64,000 nucleotides of DNA from Halorientalis pallida (GTDB lineage Archaea; Halobacteriota; Halobacteria; Halobacteriales; Haloarculaceae): assembly GCF_004118325.1 (NCBI RefSeq), contig NZ_RDFA01000006.1, forward strand, positions 186,001 to 250,000. Reading direction: 5' to 3'. Of this stretch, positions 52,567 through 61,860 are shown piece after piece. A program made the translations under genes and the position numbers. The notes under the pieces are model-generated. The model was given only the letters and a program-made list of their open reading frames with translations. It ran no database searches and was not told the origin of the DNA. Position 1 is the stretch's first letter. The number at the start of each line of letters is the position of its first letter.

Positions 52567-53694
52567 ATGAAGCTGTTACAAGTCGGAAACGCTGCTAACT
52601 TGCCGTACGTCTGTTCAAAGCGGCTCAGAGACCGAGGTATCGAAACAGAGCAGGTGTTCCTCGACCGTCACGTGACGAACCATCCGCTCTGGATGGAAGT
52701 TGACACGGACCTCTCGGAACTAACCGACCAGAGCGGGGATGCTAAGTGGGGGCCTGATCAGCAGCGACGGCTCGAAGACTGGGTCACTCCTGTGTCGGTC
52801 GATGCAGATGATGAACCACTGAAAGATCTGCACGCCCACTCGGAGATGGTGCGTCAGATTCGGGCCGTCGATTGCGATGTAATCCACGCTTGGAACATCT
52901 GGAGTGCGATCTGGGCCTCGTTCTCCGGGACACCGTACATATATCACATCACAGGACACTACGACTGGCAACGGGACCGACACGTCGACAGCACGCTCTT
53001 CAGGATTCCGCTGTACGTTCTGGTCAAACGTGCGATCCGAGGCGCATCGGTCGTCGTGGGCCTTGGAAAGTGGCTTAGTGACTTCCGCTCCCGATACGAC
53101 CGGGCCGAGACGGCCGAGCTCGATCCGCTTCTCGCCACCGAACTGTTCCATCCGGCCGAGGATACCCACACCGAACACGACGGTCTCGAACTGTTCGCCG
53201 GGGCGCGCCACGACTGGGAGACCAAACGGAACGACGTCATGTTCGAGGCGCTTGCTGGGTTCAACGGATCCGACGTCCAGCTCACGACTATCGAGTGGGG
53301 CAACGACGTGGACCGCTCGAAGCGTCTGGTCTCGGAACTGGGGCTCCAGGATTCGGTCACGTTCGCACCGCTCATGTCGAAACCGCGGTTAGCCAGAGAT
53401 ATCCGGCACGCTGACGCCGTCTTGGATCAATTCCGGTTCGGGTTCGGGTCGCTAGCTAGGCAGTCGCTGGCCTGTGGCACGCCGTTGATATCGGCCGTCG
53501 ACGAGTCGCGGTGGGAACACCCACCGCCGATCATGCGGGCTTCGACCCCCGAGGAAGTGCGACAGCGACTCGGGGAACTGGAGACAGAGAGCGACGACGC
53601 CCGGGAACGGTCTGTCGCGTGGATCGACCGTCACTACGACCAGGAGTCGCTGATGAACCGGTACGTGGACCTCTACGAGCGACACGCCGAGTGA
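52567..53694 (+). CDS. Glycosyltransferase, GT4-like
   Basis: A 375-residue protein with a glycosyltransferase layout. The N-terminal domain has MKLLQVGNAANLPYVCSKRL and CDVIHAWNIWSAIWASFSGT (a D-V-I-H-x-H/W style strand), then PYIYHITGHYDWQRDRHV. The C-terminal domain has LFAGARHDWETKRNDVMFEA and DSVTFAPLMSKPRLARDIRH. The donor-binding E-x7-E signature is only loosely seen (LDQFRFGFGSLARQSLACGT). It belongs to the locus as a sugar-chain extending enzyme; donor and acceptor are unknown. The ATG at 52567 is preferred over the TTG two codons before. Confidence 0.78.
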   Translation: MKLLQVGNAANLPYVCSKRLRDRGIETEQVFLDRHVTNHPLWMEVDTDLSELTDQSGDAKWGPDQQRRLEDWVTPVSVDADDEPLKDLHAHSEMVRQIRAVDCDVIHAWNIWSAIWASFSGTPYIYHITGHYDWQRDRHVDSTLFRIPLYVLVKRAIRGASVVVGLGKWLSDFRSRYDRAETAELDPLLATELFHPAEDTHTEHDGLELFAGARHDWETKRNDVMFEALAGFNGSDVQLTTIEWGNDVDRSKRLVSELGLQDSVTFAPLMSKPRLARDIRHADAVLDQFRFGFGSLARQSLACGTPLISAVDESRWEHPPPIMRASTPEEVRQRLGELETESDDARERSVAWIDRHYDQESLMNRYVDLYERHAE

Positions 53695-53768
53695 AACCTG
53701 GGAGTTGGTTTCGGAACCGAAAGGCATTATCCCTGAGGCCCTGATTGAGGCCCAAGGCCATCGTCGCT

Positions 53769-54704
53769 ATGTATTCGTTCTCACAACTTCGGAAAGGGCT
53801 GGCACACCCTGTTCTCGTCGGTCGAGAACTCAACCGACTCTATTTCCGACGGCGTGGCGACGCCGGGTACAACACGAAAGGCATCGACGTCTTCGAGGAA
53901 GACTGGGACAATCTGATCGTTCTCGACGCCTGCCGCTACGACCTCTTCCGTGACCGAAACACGCTTGGTGGGGGCCTGGAATCTCGGATCTCTCGCGGTT
54001 CGAGTACCCGGGACTTCCTTCGGGGGAACTTCGCCGATCGCATGTTTCCGGACACCGTCTACGTAACCGCCAATCCGGTTCCCTATCACTACCGCGAAGA
54101 GATCAGAGCAGAGTTCCACGACGTGATCCACGTCTGGAAGGAAGAGGGGTGGGACGAGGAACTCGGGACGGTCCGCCCGGAGACGACGACCGAGTACGCC
54201 CGCCGCGCCGCCGAGGAGTATCCAAACAAACGGCTGATCGTCCACTACATCCAACCGCACTACCCGTTCCTCGACGCGAGCCTGGAGTTCGACAAGGGTC
54301 ACCTTGCCGATCCGGACGTCGAGGATCCGGACCCGAACTTCTGGCGGCGACGGCTCCTGGGCGACCTCGATGTCTCGACGGAGACGCTCTGGACCGCTTA
54401 CGCCGAGAACCTGGACGCCGTGTTGCCTCACGTGACCGATCTTCTTTCGGACCTCACTGGAAAGACGGTCGTCACGTCGGATCACGGGAACGTCTTCGGC
54501 GAGCGTGCATTCCCGTTCCCTATCCGGGAGTGGGGCCACCCCTCGGGCGTCTACATTCCGGACCTCGTCACGGTCCCGTGGCTCATCTGTGACGGTGACG
54601 GCGAGCGAAAGGAGATCACTGCGGGCGATACCACGACAGATCTATCGGAGGTCGACGACGGAACGGTCGCGGAGCGTCTCAACAGTCTCGGATACGTAGA
54701 GTGA
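53769..54704 (+). CDS. Alkaline phosphatase superfamily-like protein
   Basis: A 311-residue, shorter member of the AlkP/sulfatase superfamily. DNLIVLDACRYDLFRD carries the first metal-binding Asp. ISRGSSTRDFL holds candidate Ser/Thr nucleophiles, LIVHYIQPHYPFLDA is equivalent to the D/H-x-H-x-P-Y motif, and VVTSDHGNVFGE the second Asp-His pair. It ends ERLNSLGYVE like its relatives. Probably cytoplasmic. It is convergent with the 435-residue sulfatase (15-nt gap) and follows the GT gene, so it likely acts in the same glycan pathway. Confidence 0.78.
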   Translation: MYSFSQLRKGLAHPVLVGRELNRLYFRRRGDAGYNTKGIDVFEEDWDNLIVLDACRYDLFRDRNTLGGGLESRISRGSSTRDFLRGNFADRMFPDTVYVTANPVPYHYREEIRAEFHDVIHVWKEEGWDEELGTVRPETTTEYARRAAEEYPNKRLIVHYIQPHYPFLDASLEFDKGHLADPDVEDPDPNFWRRRLLGDLDVSTETLWTAYAENLDAVLPHVTDLLSDLTGKTVVTSDHGNVFGERAFPFPIREWGHPSGVYIPDLVTVPWLICDGDGERKEITAGDTTTDLSEVDDGTVAERLNSLGYVE

Positions 54705-54719
54705 TCGGCCGCGCGACGC

Positions 54720-56027
54720 TCATTCCATGTAGCCCAGTTTCTTCAGCCGATCTCTCACCTCGTCGTCTTTGATGTCCGTAGACGTCTGGGCTTGGTCCGA
54801 CACGGCGTCCCGATTCCGGTGTGTGGCGGCAATGTCGCGGAACCGTTCGAGTTGCTCGTCGGCCTCGTTGGTGACTAACTTCCCTTCCAGATCGGCTTCG
54901 GTCCGGGCGTATAGTCGTTCTTTGTCCGCGACCTTGTCGAGGACGTACTTGTACTCACTGCTGACGAACGCGGCACGGTAGTCCGGCGTTAGCTCGGCTT
55001 CCCCGATGGCGATCGGGTCGCTCTCATCCCTCGCTACCAGTGACGTTCCCTCGAACGAAGACGGGGTGTCGGCACCGACGATGTCGAGGACGGTCGGGGC
55101 GACACTGATCAGTTCCGTCGGTTCAGTAACGACGCCGTCCTCGAGCGTTCCGGTCGGGTCGTCGATCACGAGCGGGACGTTGAGCAACACGTCTTCGGTG
55201 CGATGGGGATGACTGTAGTACCCGTGTTCGTCGAATCCGTCGCCGTGGTCTGCAGTGATGATAACGAGCGTCGGGCGGTCCGTCGTTTCGGTCACAGTCT
55301 CGACGAGACGGCCAATCTCCGAATCGGTATATGCGACCTCCTCTCGATAGGTTTCGAGCAATTCACGGTGTTCTTTGTCGGTGATATCTTCTGGGGAGTG
55401 AACTGCCTTCTGCCAGAGACGCTCTCCCCGAAATTTGTTGTAGTAGACGAACCCGTCCTTGCGCTGGTATGGACCGTGAACGTCCATGTAGTGGGTCCAG
55501 AGGAAGAGTGGGTCCTCGGAGTCTTGCTCGTCGGTCCATTCGATGGCTCGGTCGGTGATCGTTTCGGCCGGGATGTACGCGTGTGTCCGGAGTAACCGTC
55601 GTAGTTTGTTCGTTAGGAGTTTGAAACTCCCGGGGAGTGACAGACCGGAGAACGGGAGATCGGCGTCAAATGTGTCGAAACCACGGTCGAATTCGAAGAG
55701 ATTCGACAGCAACGGATTCGAGTGGAACCCGGCCGTCCGGTAGCCTTTGTCGGAAACCGCTTCGGCCAGCATCGTTCCCTCGGTCAGGTAGACGCCGACT
55801 ACGTCCCCAGCAAACGACGTGTAGGTGAGTGCCGAGGGGTACCGGCCGGTGAACAGCGATGGCATCGAAAACGTGGTGAACGGACCTTGCGCGTACGCGT
55901 TGGTGTAGGTTGTGCCGTCCTCTGCTACGGCGTCGATACCCGGTGTATCGACCGGCGAGTCGGCGATACAACTGACGTAATCGGCACGTAGAGAGTCGAC
56001 GGTAACGAAGAGGACGTTCGGGTTCAT
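54720..56027 (-). CDS. Sulfatase-family protein
   Basis: A 435-residue AlkP-superfamily protein: NVLFVTVDSLRADYVSC (metal-binding Asp), GPFTTFSMPSLFTGRYP in the nucleophile position (Ser/Thr, not Cys), FLWTHYMDVHGPY, and VIITADHGDGFDEHGYYSHP. This is the best match of the three to true sulfatases or phosphoglycerol transferases in metal ligands. The C-terminus reads DRLKKLGYME. It lacks a signal peptide. Expression is opposite to the neighbouring genes, so it has its own promoter in the 219-bp gap before the next glycosyltransferase. Confidence 0.87.
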   Translation of the reverse strand: MNPNVLFVTVDSLRADYVSCIADSPVDTPGIDAVAEDGTTYTNAYAQGPFTTFSMPSLFTGRYPSALTYTSFAGDVVGVYLTEGTMLAEAVSDKGYRTAGFHSNPLLSNLFEFDRGFDTFDADLPFSGLSLPGSFKLLTNKLRRLLRTHAYIPAETITDRAIEWTDEQDSEDPLFLWTHYMDVHGPYQRKDGFVYYNKFRGERLWQKAVHSPEDITDKEHRELLETYREEVAYTDSEIGRLVETVTETTDRPTLVIITADHGDGFDEHGYYSHPHRTEDVLLNVPLVIDDPTGTLEDGVVTEPTELISVAPTVLDIVGADTPSSFEGTSLVARDESDPIAIGEAELTPDYRAAFVSSEYKYVLDKVADKERLYARTEADLEGKLVTNEADEQLERFRDIAATHRNRDAVSDQAQTSTDIKDDEVRDRLKKLGYME

Positions 56028-56246
56028 TTCAGTGGATGTATCCGGTGTCGCATTCCCTCTGCGACTATTTATTCATCCCGCCTTCCGGAACTGTGTCCCA
56101 GCCGTCGATACGGCTAGGTAATCGAATACGATATGATCGATCTCTCGGTGATGAGACATCACCCGCGATGCTGACCGAAACACAAAAATACGGATGCTTT
56201 GTAGAGGGTGACGAATTGTGATCGCCGTTAGTGTTCAGTGATCTTT

Positions 56247-57416
56247 ATGAGTGAATCTGACGACATACTCGTCAACGCCGTCTCTTTCAGCAGCGGTTCT
56301 CTCCTCCGTGAATTTCATCTCTTGAAAGAGTTACCGGATGTCGAATCGACGAACCAGTATCACGTCCTCTGTACGTCGGAGGTGGCAGAGCGGTTGGGCG
56401 ATACGGATCCCGTGATTAATCTCTACCCCGTCGTCCCGAAGGAAAACGGGTTTCTACAGCCCATTCAGACGCCGCGACGGATCTTCTGGGAGAACGTCGA
56501 TTTGCTCCGGTGGGCACGCCGTATTGACCCCGATCTGCTGTACTTTCCGTCACATATCTCGAACGTGCTCAATTTCACGCCGAAAATCGTCGCCGTCCGG
56601 AACATCGCGCCATTCTATCCGAGCGCCCAGCCCAACAGGACGCTCCGCGAGTCGGCCCGGTTACGCGCGCTCCGAATCGCGACGCGGCTGTCGGTGCGAC
56701 AAGCCAAGAGGATCGTGTTTTTCACGCAGGCCACGCTTGACCGCGTCGCTGAGTACATTCCGAGCGTCACCGAGAAAGCGGTCGTGATCCCACACGGCGT
56801 GCCTGAGGGGTTCGGGCCGGTCGAACCGGACCCGGAAATACTCGCGTCGTATAATCTCCCGGAAGAGTATCTTCTGTCGGTCTCGAACGTCGCTCGATAC
56901 AAGAACTACCTCCAACTCGTCGAGGGATACGCCAAGGCCTGTGAGCAGAGCGACGGAGTCCCCGACCTCTGTCTCGTCGGAAAAGTAATCGACGACGGAT
57001 ATTCCGAGGAATTAGACGCAAAAATCCGATCGCTCGGTATCGCGGACCGCGTCCACAGGATAGGGTTTGTGGATCACGGCGATCTCCCACACCTACACAG
57101 TGCGAGCACGGGCTTTCTGTTCAGTTCCGCCTGCGAGAATGCCCCGATCACACTGATCGAAGCGCTCGCGTGTGGCTCCGCGATTGCCAGCTCGAACCGT
57201 ACGTCGATGCCGGAAATCTGCGGTGAGGCCGCGCTGTATTTCGACCCGTACCGTCCGGATAGCATCGCCGACAGCATCGGTACCCTCGCGACCGAGGCCG
57301 ACACGAGGGACGCGCTCGAAGACGCCGCACTGGACCGTGCAAAGGAGTTCTCTTGGAAAGATTCGGCCCGAAAGACTTGCAGTGTGTTCGACGAAGTGAT
57401 ACGAGAGGGCGTCTGA
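56247..57416 (+). CDS. Glycosyltransferase family 4 protein
   Basis: A 389-residue GT-B glycosyltransferase. The acceptor domain has ILVNAVSFSSGSLLREFHLL and PDLLYFPSHISNVLNFTPKI. The linker strand KAVVIPHGVPEGFGP is followed by EYLLSVSNVARYKNYLQLVE (the usual V-x-R-x-x-x-K-G equivalent). The donor site is ACENAPITLIEALACGSAIA, with the E-x7-E motif (E in CEN and IEA). Retaining mechanism and nucleotide-sugar donor are expected for GT4; the exact sugar is unknown. A GTG nine bases upstream is a possible alternative start. Confidence 0.88.
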   Translation: MSESDDILVNAVSFSSGSLLREFHLLKELPDVESTNQYHVLCTSEVAERLGDTDPVINLYPVVPKENGFLQPIQTPRRIFWENVDLLRWARRIDPDLLYFPSHISNVLNFTPKIVAVRNIAPFYPSAQPNRTLRESARLRALRIATRLSVRQAKRIVFFTQATLDRVAEYIPSVTEKAVVIPHGVPEGFGPVEPDPEILASYNLPEEYLLSVSNVARYKNYLQLVEGYAKACEQSDGVPDLCLVGKVIDDGYSEELDAKIRSLGIADRVHRIGFVDHGDLPHLHSASTGFLFSSACENAPITLIEALACGSAIASSNRTSMPEICGEAALYFDPYRPDSIADSIGTLATEADTRDALEDAALDRAKEFSWKDSARKTCSVFDEVIREGV

Positions 57417-57531
57417 TGTCTCGAAATCACCACCGAAGGTTCGTCGTCGGACGCCTGCCTGCACTGCTAACCGCGTTCACTGCTAGTTCGCGCGTGGGAC
57501 CGCCCACTGGCGCTCACGCCAAGACAGAGCG

Positions 57532-58965
57532 ATGCTGACGCTCCCGACCCTCATCACCGCTGTCCAGATCTGTGCGCTGGTCGTACTGGTCGTCAGATAC
57601 CAATCTCTGTTCTCGAGTTACACCGAGAAGGTGCTTCTCTGGCTGTTCGCACTGAGTTTAGTTGTGACCCAACTGCTCGCGATTGTATTCGCCCGGTTTG
57701 TATCGATCGGTGACGCCAAGGTCGAACTGATCATCGAAACGCTCGCGGTTGGCGGCCCACTCCTGGCAATCCTGTGTATCGCCATCGTCGCGCTGGTGAC
57801 ACGGACGCAGCGATTCGTCGTCTCGGTCCACCGCTATGAGATTGTGATCGGTCTCTTCGGTCTGTACAACCTCGTGACCCTCGTGATCGGACTCGCTATG
57901 GGCAACGACCTTTCACATCTCCTCTCGGATACGTACAAACTGGTCATCTTTCCTCTGGGATATCTGGCCGTTCTGATCATCGTTGACCGCGAACGGATCT
58001 TCGAGTGGTTTCGTGCAGTCTACGCGCTCGTCACCGTTTCGTTGCTCGCGACTTTTGCGAAGCAGGTGCTCTCGCTACTAAGTGGTTCTTTCGCCGAAAT
58101 CAGCGCCTCATTAGGCGTTTTCTATCTAGTGCCGCTCCTCTTGATGACGCTCTCTACCCCTGAGGCACGTGACCCGCTTCCGATATCCAGAACCGCACAG
58201 TTTGGATTGCTCCTTGTCTCCGTTGGTAGCATCATCCTCTCGCTGAGTCGGGGCGACTGGATCGTGACGATGTGTGTCGTCGGGGTCTTTCTGCTCACTT
58301 CGACTCGCAAGCGGACCCTTCTTCGACCGCTGAAAAGCATCCCTGGTGTTGCTTTCGCCGGTGTACTTGGGGTAACGCTGTTCGTCGAGGGCGAAACCAT
58401 ACTGGCCCAGATCAGGAACAAGACGCTACGCGTTTTGAATGACATCGCGATGCTCGAACAGTTCCTTGCGTACGAACGCCGTGCACGTGGCTCGCTGGCA
58501 CAGAAGATCGCTGAAGCGTTGGACGTACTCAAGCACATGGCGGAGCACGGGTCACTGTTGCAGTACCTCTTCGGGTTTGGGAACGGTGCCCAGTACGAGA
58601 CCGTCATCAGCAAGGTCTCGAGTTCCAGGGCCATCCTGTACGGCGACATCAATCACCAGATCCACAACTTTCTGTTCGCTCAACTGTTCCGTCGTGGGAT
58701 TCTCGGCGTTATTTTGGGCCTCTGGCTGTTCGTCTCCGCAATCCTCGTCTACTTCCGGGCGTGGAAGCGAGCGGCCAGCAGGAATCGTGCGCTATACGGG
58801 GCCATCTTCCTGACTCTCGTCGCTGTGTTCGTCAAACTGATGTCAACCGCGGCGGTATTCTACCACACCCGGCTCATTGTCTTTCTTGGACTCGCCGGTG
58901 TTCTGTTGCGAACCGCAGAGTGGACTCCAGACGAGGATCTCGAGGAAACGACGAGTCAGCCGTAA
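57532..58965 (+). CDS. O-antigen ligase/Wzy-like polymerase
   Basis: A 477-residue polytopic membrane protein with about eleven to twelve hydrophobic helices. The large loop (residues about 285-385, FVEGETILAQIRNKTLRVLN to NGAQYETVISKV) is on the outside face. After it comes INHQIHNFLFAQLFRRGILG, equivalent to the H-N-x-x-L motif of Wzy polymerases and O-antigen ligases; SLSRGDWIV is the SRG motif. It would polymerise repeat units or transfer a finished chain to an acceptor. Its position between two GT4 genes fits. Confidence 0.8.
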   Translation: MLTLPTLITAVQICALVVLVVRYQSLFSSYTEKVLLWLFALSLVVTQLLAIVFARFVSIGDAKVELIIETLAVGGPLLAILCIAIVALVTRTQRFVVSVHRYEIVIGLFGLYNLVTLVIGLAMGNDLSHLLSDTYKLVIFPLGYLAVLIIVDRERIFEWFRAVYALVTVSLLATFAKQVLSLLSGSFAEISASLGVFYLVPLLLMTLSTPEARDPLPISRTAQFGLLLVSVGSIILSLSRGDWIVTMCVVGVFLLTSTRKRTLLRPLKSIPGVAFAGVLGVTLFVEGETILAQIRNKTLRVLNDIAMLEQFLAYERRARGSLAQKIAEALDVLKHMAEHGSLLQYLFGFGNGAQYETVISKVSSSRAILYGDINHQIHNFLFAQLFRRGILGVILGLWLFVSAILVYFRAWKRAASRNRALYGAIFLTLVAVFVKLMSTAAVFYHTRLIVFLGLAGVLLRTAEWTPDEDLEETTSQP

Positions 58966-59050
58966 GATGGCCGGCGGCCGAATGCGCGGCCAATCACTGA
59001 GGACAGCCAGACCGTCACGCTAAGGACACTCGCGTGTCGACTGATGCTCG

Positions 59051-60316
59051 ATGAGTGACACAGATGGTTCGATAACTCTCCTCACGGAATACTTCTATCC
59101 GGAAGAGGCATCGACCGCGCAGTTGCTGACGCGACTCACGACACGGCTGGAGGCCCACTTTGACGTGTCCGTCGTCACGGCGTACCCCAATTACCACGAC
59201 GAGGACCGGTCCGAAACCGTTCCAAAACGCTCGGTCCACGACGGTGTCAACATCTCACGCGTGCGGGGGACGCGGTTCGATAAAGACTCGCTCCCGCTTC
59301 GTGTGTTGAACTGGCTCTCCTTTTCACTTCTCGCACTGGTTCGGTTGTTCAGCGGCCGGTCTGAGCGTGACGTACTGTTCGTCCTCTCGAATCCGCCCAT
59401 CCTGCCGTTCGTCGCTTGGGTGTACAAACGGTTGCGCGGGACGCCCTACGTCTATCTCATCTATGACATGTATCCAGACATGCCAATCGCCCTTGGATTG
59501 CTTTCAGACGATGGGATCATCGCTCAGATCTGGGAGCGAGCTATGGTGGTGATTTATCGCGATGCCGACCGAATCGTTGTTCTGGGCGACTCTATGGAGC
59601 GCCGCCTGCTGGAGAAGATGGAAGAGGATTCGGCGTTCGATCCCGAGAAGATTGAGGTGATCCCAAACTGGGAGGATGAGACGTTCATCAAGCCGATGGC
59701 AAAAGAGGATAACGACTTTGCGGTGGAACACGACACAATTGACCCGTTTACGCTTCTGTACTCGGGTAACATCGGCCGCTTTCACGAACTTGAAACGGCT
59801 ATTGAAGCCATCGCTCAACTCAAACAACAGGGGCGAATGGATATACAACTGTTAGTCATCGGTGAGGGAGCAAAAAAGGACGAACTCCGTCGAATGGTTG
59901 ACCGACGTGACATCGAAAATGTCCAGTTTTTCCCTTTCCAGCCGCTTGAACGACTGCCCGAGACACTCACTTGTGGCGACGCTTCGTTGGTCGGCATCCA
60001 GCCTGAGATGGAGGGGATGTGTGTATCTTCGAAACTATATTCCTCCCTGGCAGCCGGTATGCCGGTTCTGGCTGTCGTCGGTGAAGGCGACGAAGTCGCT
60101 CGCGTCGTTCGCGAGCACGACTGTGGCGCGTACGTCCGTCCCGGCGATGTGGATGCAACCGCGACCATACTCCAACGCTGGGCTGACGACGATAAACAGG
60201 CGTCACGGCTTGGTAGGAATGCTAGGTCCTGTTTTGAAGCCCGGTACACGCTTGACCACGCGGCTGAGGAGTATACGGAACTGTTCCAGACCCTTCTCGA
60301 CACCAGGTCAGGTTGA
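59051..60316 (+). CDS. Glycosyltransferase family 4 protein (WbuB-like)
   Basis: A 421-residue GT-B enzyme of the WbuB/WcaI type. ITLLTEYFYPEEASTAQLLT and FDVSVVTAYPNYH start the acceptor domain. A membrane-associating hydrophobic stretch (LNWLSFSLLALVRLF, about residues 80-95) is followed by VYLIYDMYPDMPIALGLL. The donor domain has EVIPNWEDETF, LLYSGNIGRFHELETAIEAI and VGIQPEMEGMCVSSKLYSSL with LAAGMPVLAV. The last 9 bases overlap the convergent sugar-phosphate transferase gene. A role in adding the second sugar to the lipid-linked starter is typical for this group. Confidence 0.88.
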   Translation: MSDTDGSITLLTEYFYPEEASTAQLLTRLTTRLEAHFDVSVVTAYPNYHDEDRSETVPKRSVHDGVNISRVRGTRFDKDSLPLRVLNWLSFSLLALVRLFSGRSERDVLFVLSNPPILPFVAWVYKRLRGTPYVYLIYDMYPDMPIALGLLSDDGIIAQIWERAMVVIYRDADRIVVLGDSMERRLLEKMEEDSAFDPEKIEVIPNWEDETFIKPMAKEDNDFAVEHDTIDPFTLLYSGNIGRFHELETAIEAIAQLKQQGRMDIQLLVIGEGAKKDELRRMVDRRDIENVQFFPFQPLERLPETLTCGDASLVGIQPEMEGMCVSSKLYSSLAAGMPVLAVVGEGDEVARVVREHDCGAYVRPGDVDATATILQRWADDDKQASRLGRNARSCFEARYTLDHAAEEYTELFQTLLDTRSG

Positions 60317-61750
60317 TCTCTCGTCCTGAACTAGCGCCACCACGTCCGTGAGGACCGACCAGATTTGGCGCACGACAATCTTGACGTCGAACCAGAACGA
60401 CTGTTGGCGGATGTATTCCACGTCGTACCGGAGCTTCTTCTGTGGGTCGTGGCCGGTCACGTCGTTGATTTGTGCCAGCCCGGTCAGGCCGGGTTTGACG
60501 AACCACCGGTTGCGCCAATCCTCGGCACCGGACTCCATGGAGGTGTCCAGTTCCGGCCGCTCGGGCCGGGGGCCGACGACACTCATGTGTCCCACCAGAA
60601 TCGACCACAACTGGGGAATTTCGTCGAGATGTGTCTTCCGAAGGAATCGACCGACGCGCGTCACGCGCGGGTCGATGTCGCCGCGGTCATCCTCGGAGAG
60701 TTTTGCGCCCGTGTCGGCTTCGGCTTCGGGGATCATACTACGGAATTTATAAACGGTGAAGATACCGCCGAACTCGGCGGTACGTTCTTGATTGTATAGC
60801 ACCGGACCGGGACTATCGAGTTTGATCGCGGTGGCGATGACCAGGAGCAGTGGCGTCAAAACGAGCAACCCGACCGCAGCGAACGCGACGTCGAATACCC
60901 GCTTGACCACATAGTCCTGCCAGTCCCACGGATCGAGATCAACCTCAACCAGTTCCCCACCGGCCACACCTGCGGTCAACACGTTGTCAGCATGATCTCG
61001 GTGAACCATCGCTGTCACGCCGTGTTCGTAACAGGTGTCCAACGTCCCGAAAAACTCTGCGCGATCGGTATCCGCAAACGCCAACAGCGCCGTATCGATC
61101 TCGTATTTGACCAGCACCTCATCCAGTCGCGACAACCCACCGAGATTCGAGAGTTCGTCCAGCCGCGTCGTGACAGCACCACCGTCGGACACTTCCGGTT
61201 TTCCGACGACCACCTCACCAGTGGCCTCGTAGGACGACGGCGGCGAGACGTACCCGATCACGGGCAGATCGGTTTCCTCCAAGATGGCTTCCATCGCAGC
61301 CGGATCGTCACCGACGATGATCGCTCTGGACTGCTCGCTCGGCCGCCGTCGGATCGCGACCATCCAGGCGGGCAGCCAGAGCAACAGGAAGCCGGTCACG
61401 AGCAACAGCGTCGGCCGGGGGAGCCGGTAACTGTAGTCGAAATACCCCAGCGCAGCTAGCCCGATCATTGCGAGGAATACCCGTTTCTGCGTGAGCAGGA
61501 TCGTATCAAGCACGCGCCGAGGTCGGGGTTTGAACAGCGGCCACATCGCGCCGAGAACCACGACGAGCACCGTCAAGATTACGAAGACAAGCGCGCCGTT
61601 CGACAGCACGGCAGGCGCTGGTCGGCCGACGAACGGCACCTGACTGAACGCGTCCTGAATCAACGGGTAGTTAATGAACCAGACAGCGAACGCGGTGAGG
61701 CTGGCAGTCCCGAGGACGCTCGCGACCCGGTACCGCCAGCCCGTAGCCAT
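60308..61750 (-). CDS. Initiating sugar-phosphate transferase (WbaP/PNPT-like)
   Basis: Transfers sugar-1-phosphate to a polyprenyl phosphate, the first committed step of lipid-linked glycan synthesis. The 480-residue protein has four to five N-terminal TMs, a cytoplasmic CoA-binding-like region (residues about 135-265, [20 protein letters not shown]) and the catalytic C-terminal domain. That domain starts [20 protein letters not shown], then [49 protein letters not shown] and [11 protein letters not shown]. All core motifs (KFRSM, DE in LDEIPQ, GPRP) are intact. It has a leaderless promoter of its own. Confidence 0.92.
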   Translation of the reverse strand: MATGWRYRVASVLGTASLTAFAVWFINYPLIQDAFSQVPFVGRPAPAVLSNGALVFVILTVLVVVLGAMWPLFKPRPRRVLDTILLTQKRVFLAMIGLAALGYFDYSYRLPRPTLLLVTGFLLLWLPAWMVAIRRRPSEQSRAIIVGDDPAAMEAILEETDLPVIGYVSPPSSYEATGEVVVGKPEVSDGGAVTTRLDELSNLGGLSRLDEVLVKYEIDTALLAFADTDRAEFFGTLDTCYEHGVTAMVHRDHADNVLTAGVAGGELVEVDLDPWDWQDYVVKRVFDVAFAAVGLLVLTPLLLVIATAIKLDSPGPVLYNQERTAEFGGIFTVYKFRSMIPEAEADTGAKLSEDDRGDIDPRVTRVGRFLRKTHLDEIPQLWSILVGHMSVVGPRPERPELDTSMESGAEDWRNRWFVKPGLTGLAQINDVTGHDPQKKLRYDVEYIRQQSFWFDVKIVVRQIWSVLTDVVALVQDERST

Positions 61751-61774
61751 TAGAACTGATAACTCGACCGCCGG

Positions 61775-61782
61775 ATATAAGA
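61775..61782 (-). promoter_or_regulatory. TATA box of the sugar-phosphate transferase gene
   Basis: On the minus strand TCTTATAT lies 25-32 nt upstream of the ATG at 61750, so the transcript should be leaderless. The rest of the divergent gap to 61860 shows nothing notable. Confidence 0.55.
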
Positions 61783-61860
61783 CCTACGACAGCCGTCACA
61801 CGAGCGTCTGACCACCGTCGAACGTCCGTTTCGGCGTGTCGACTCGGGGACAGCCTCTTG

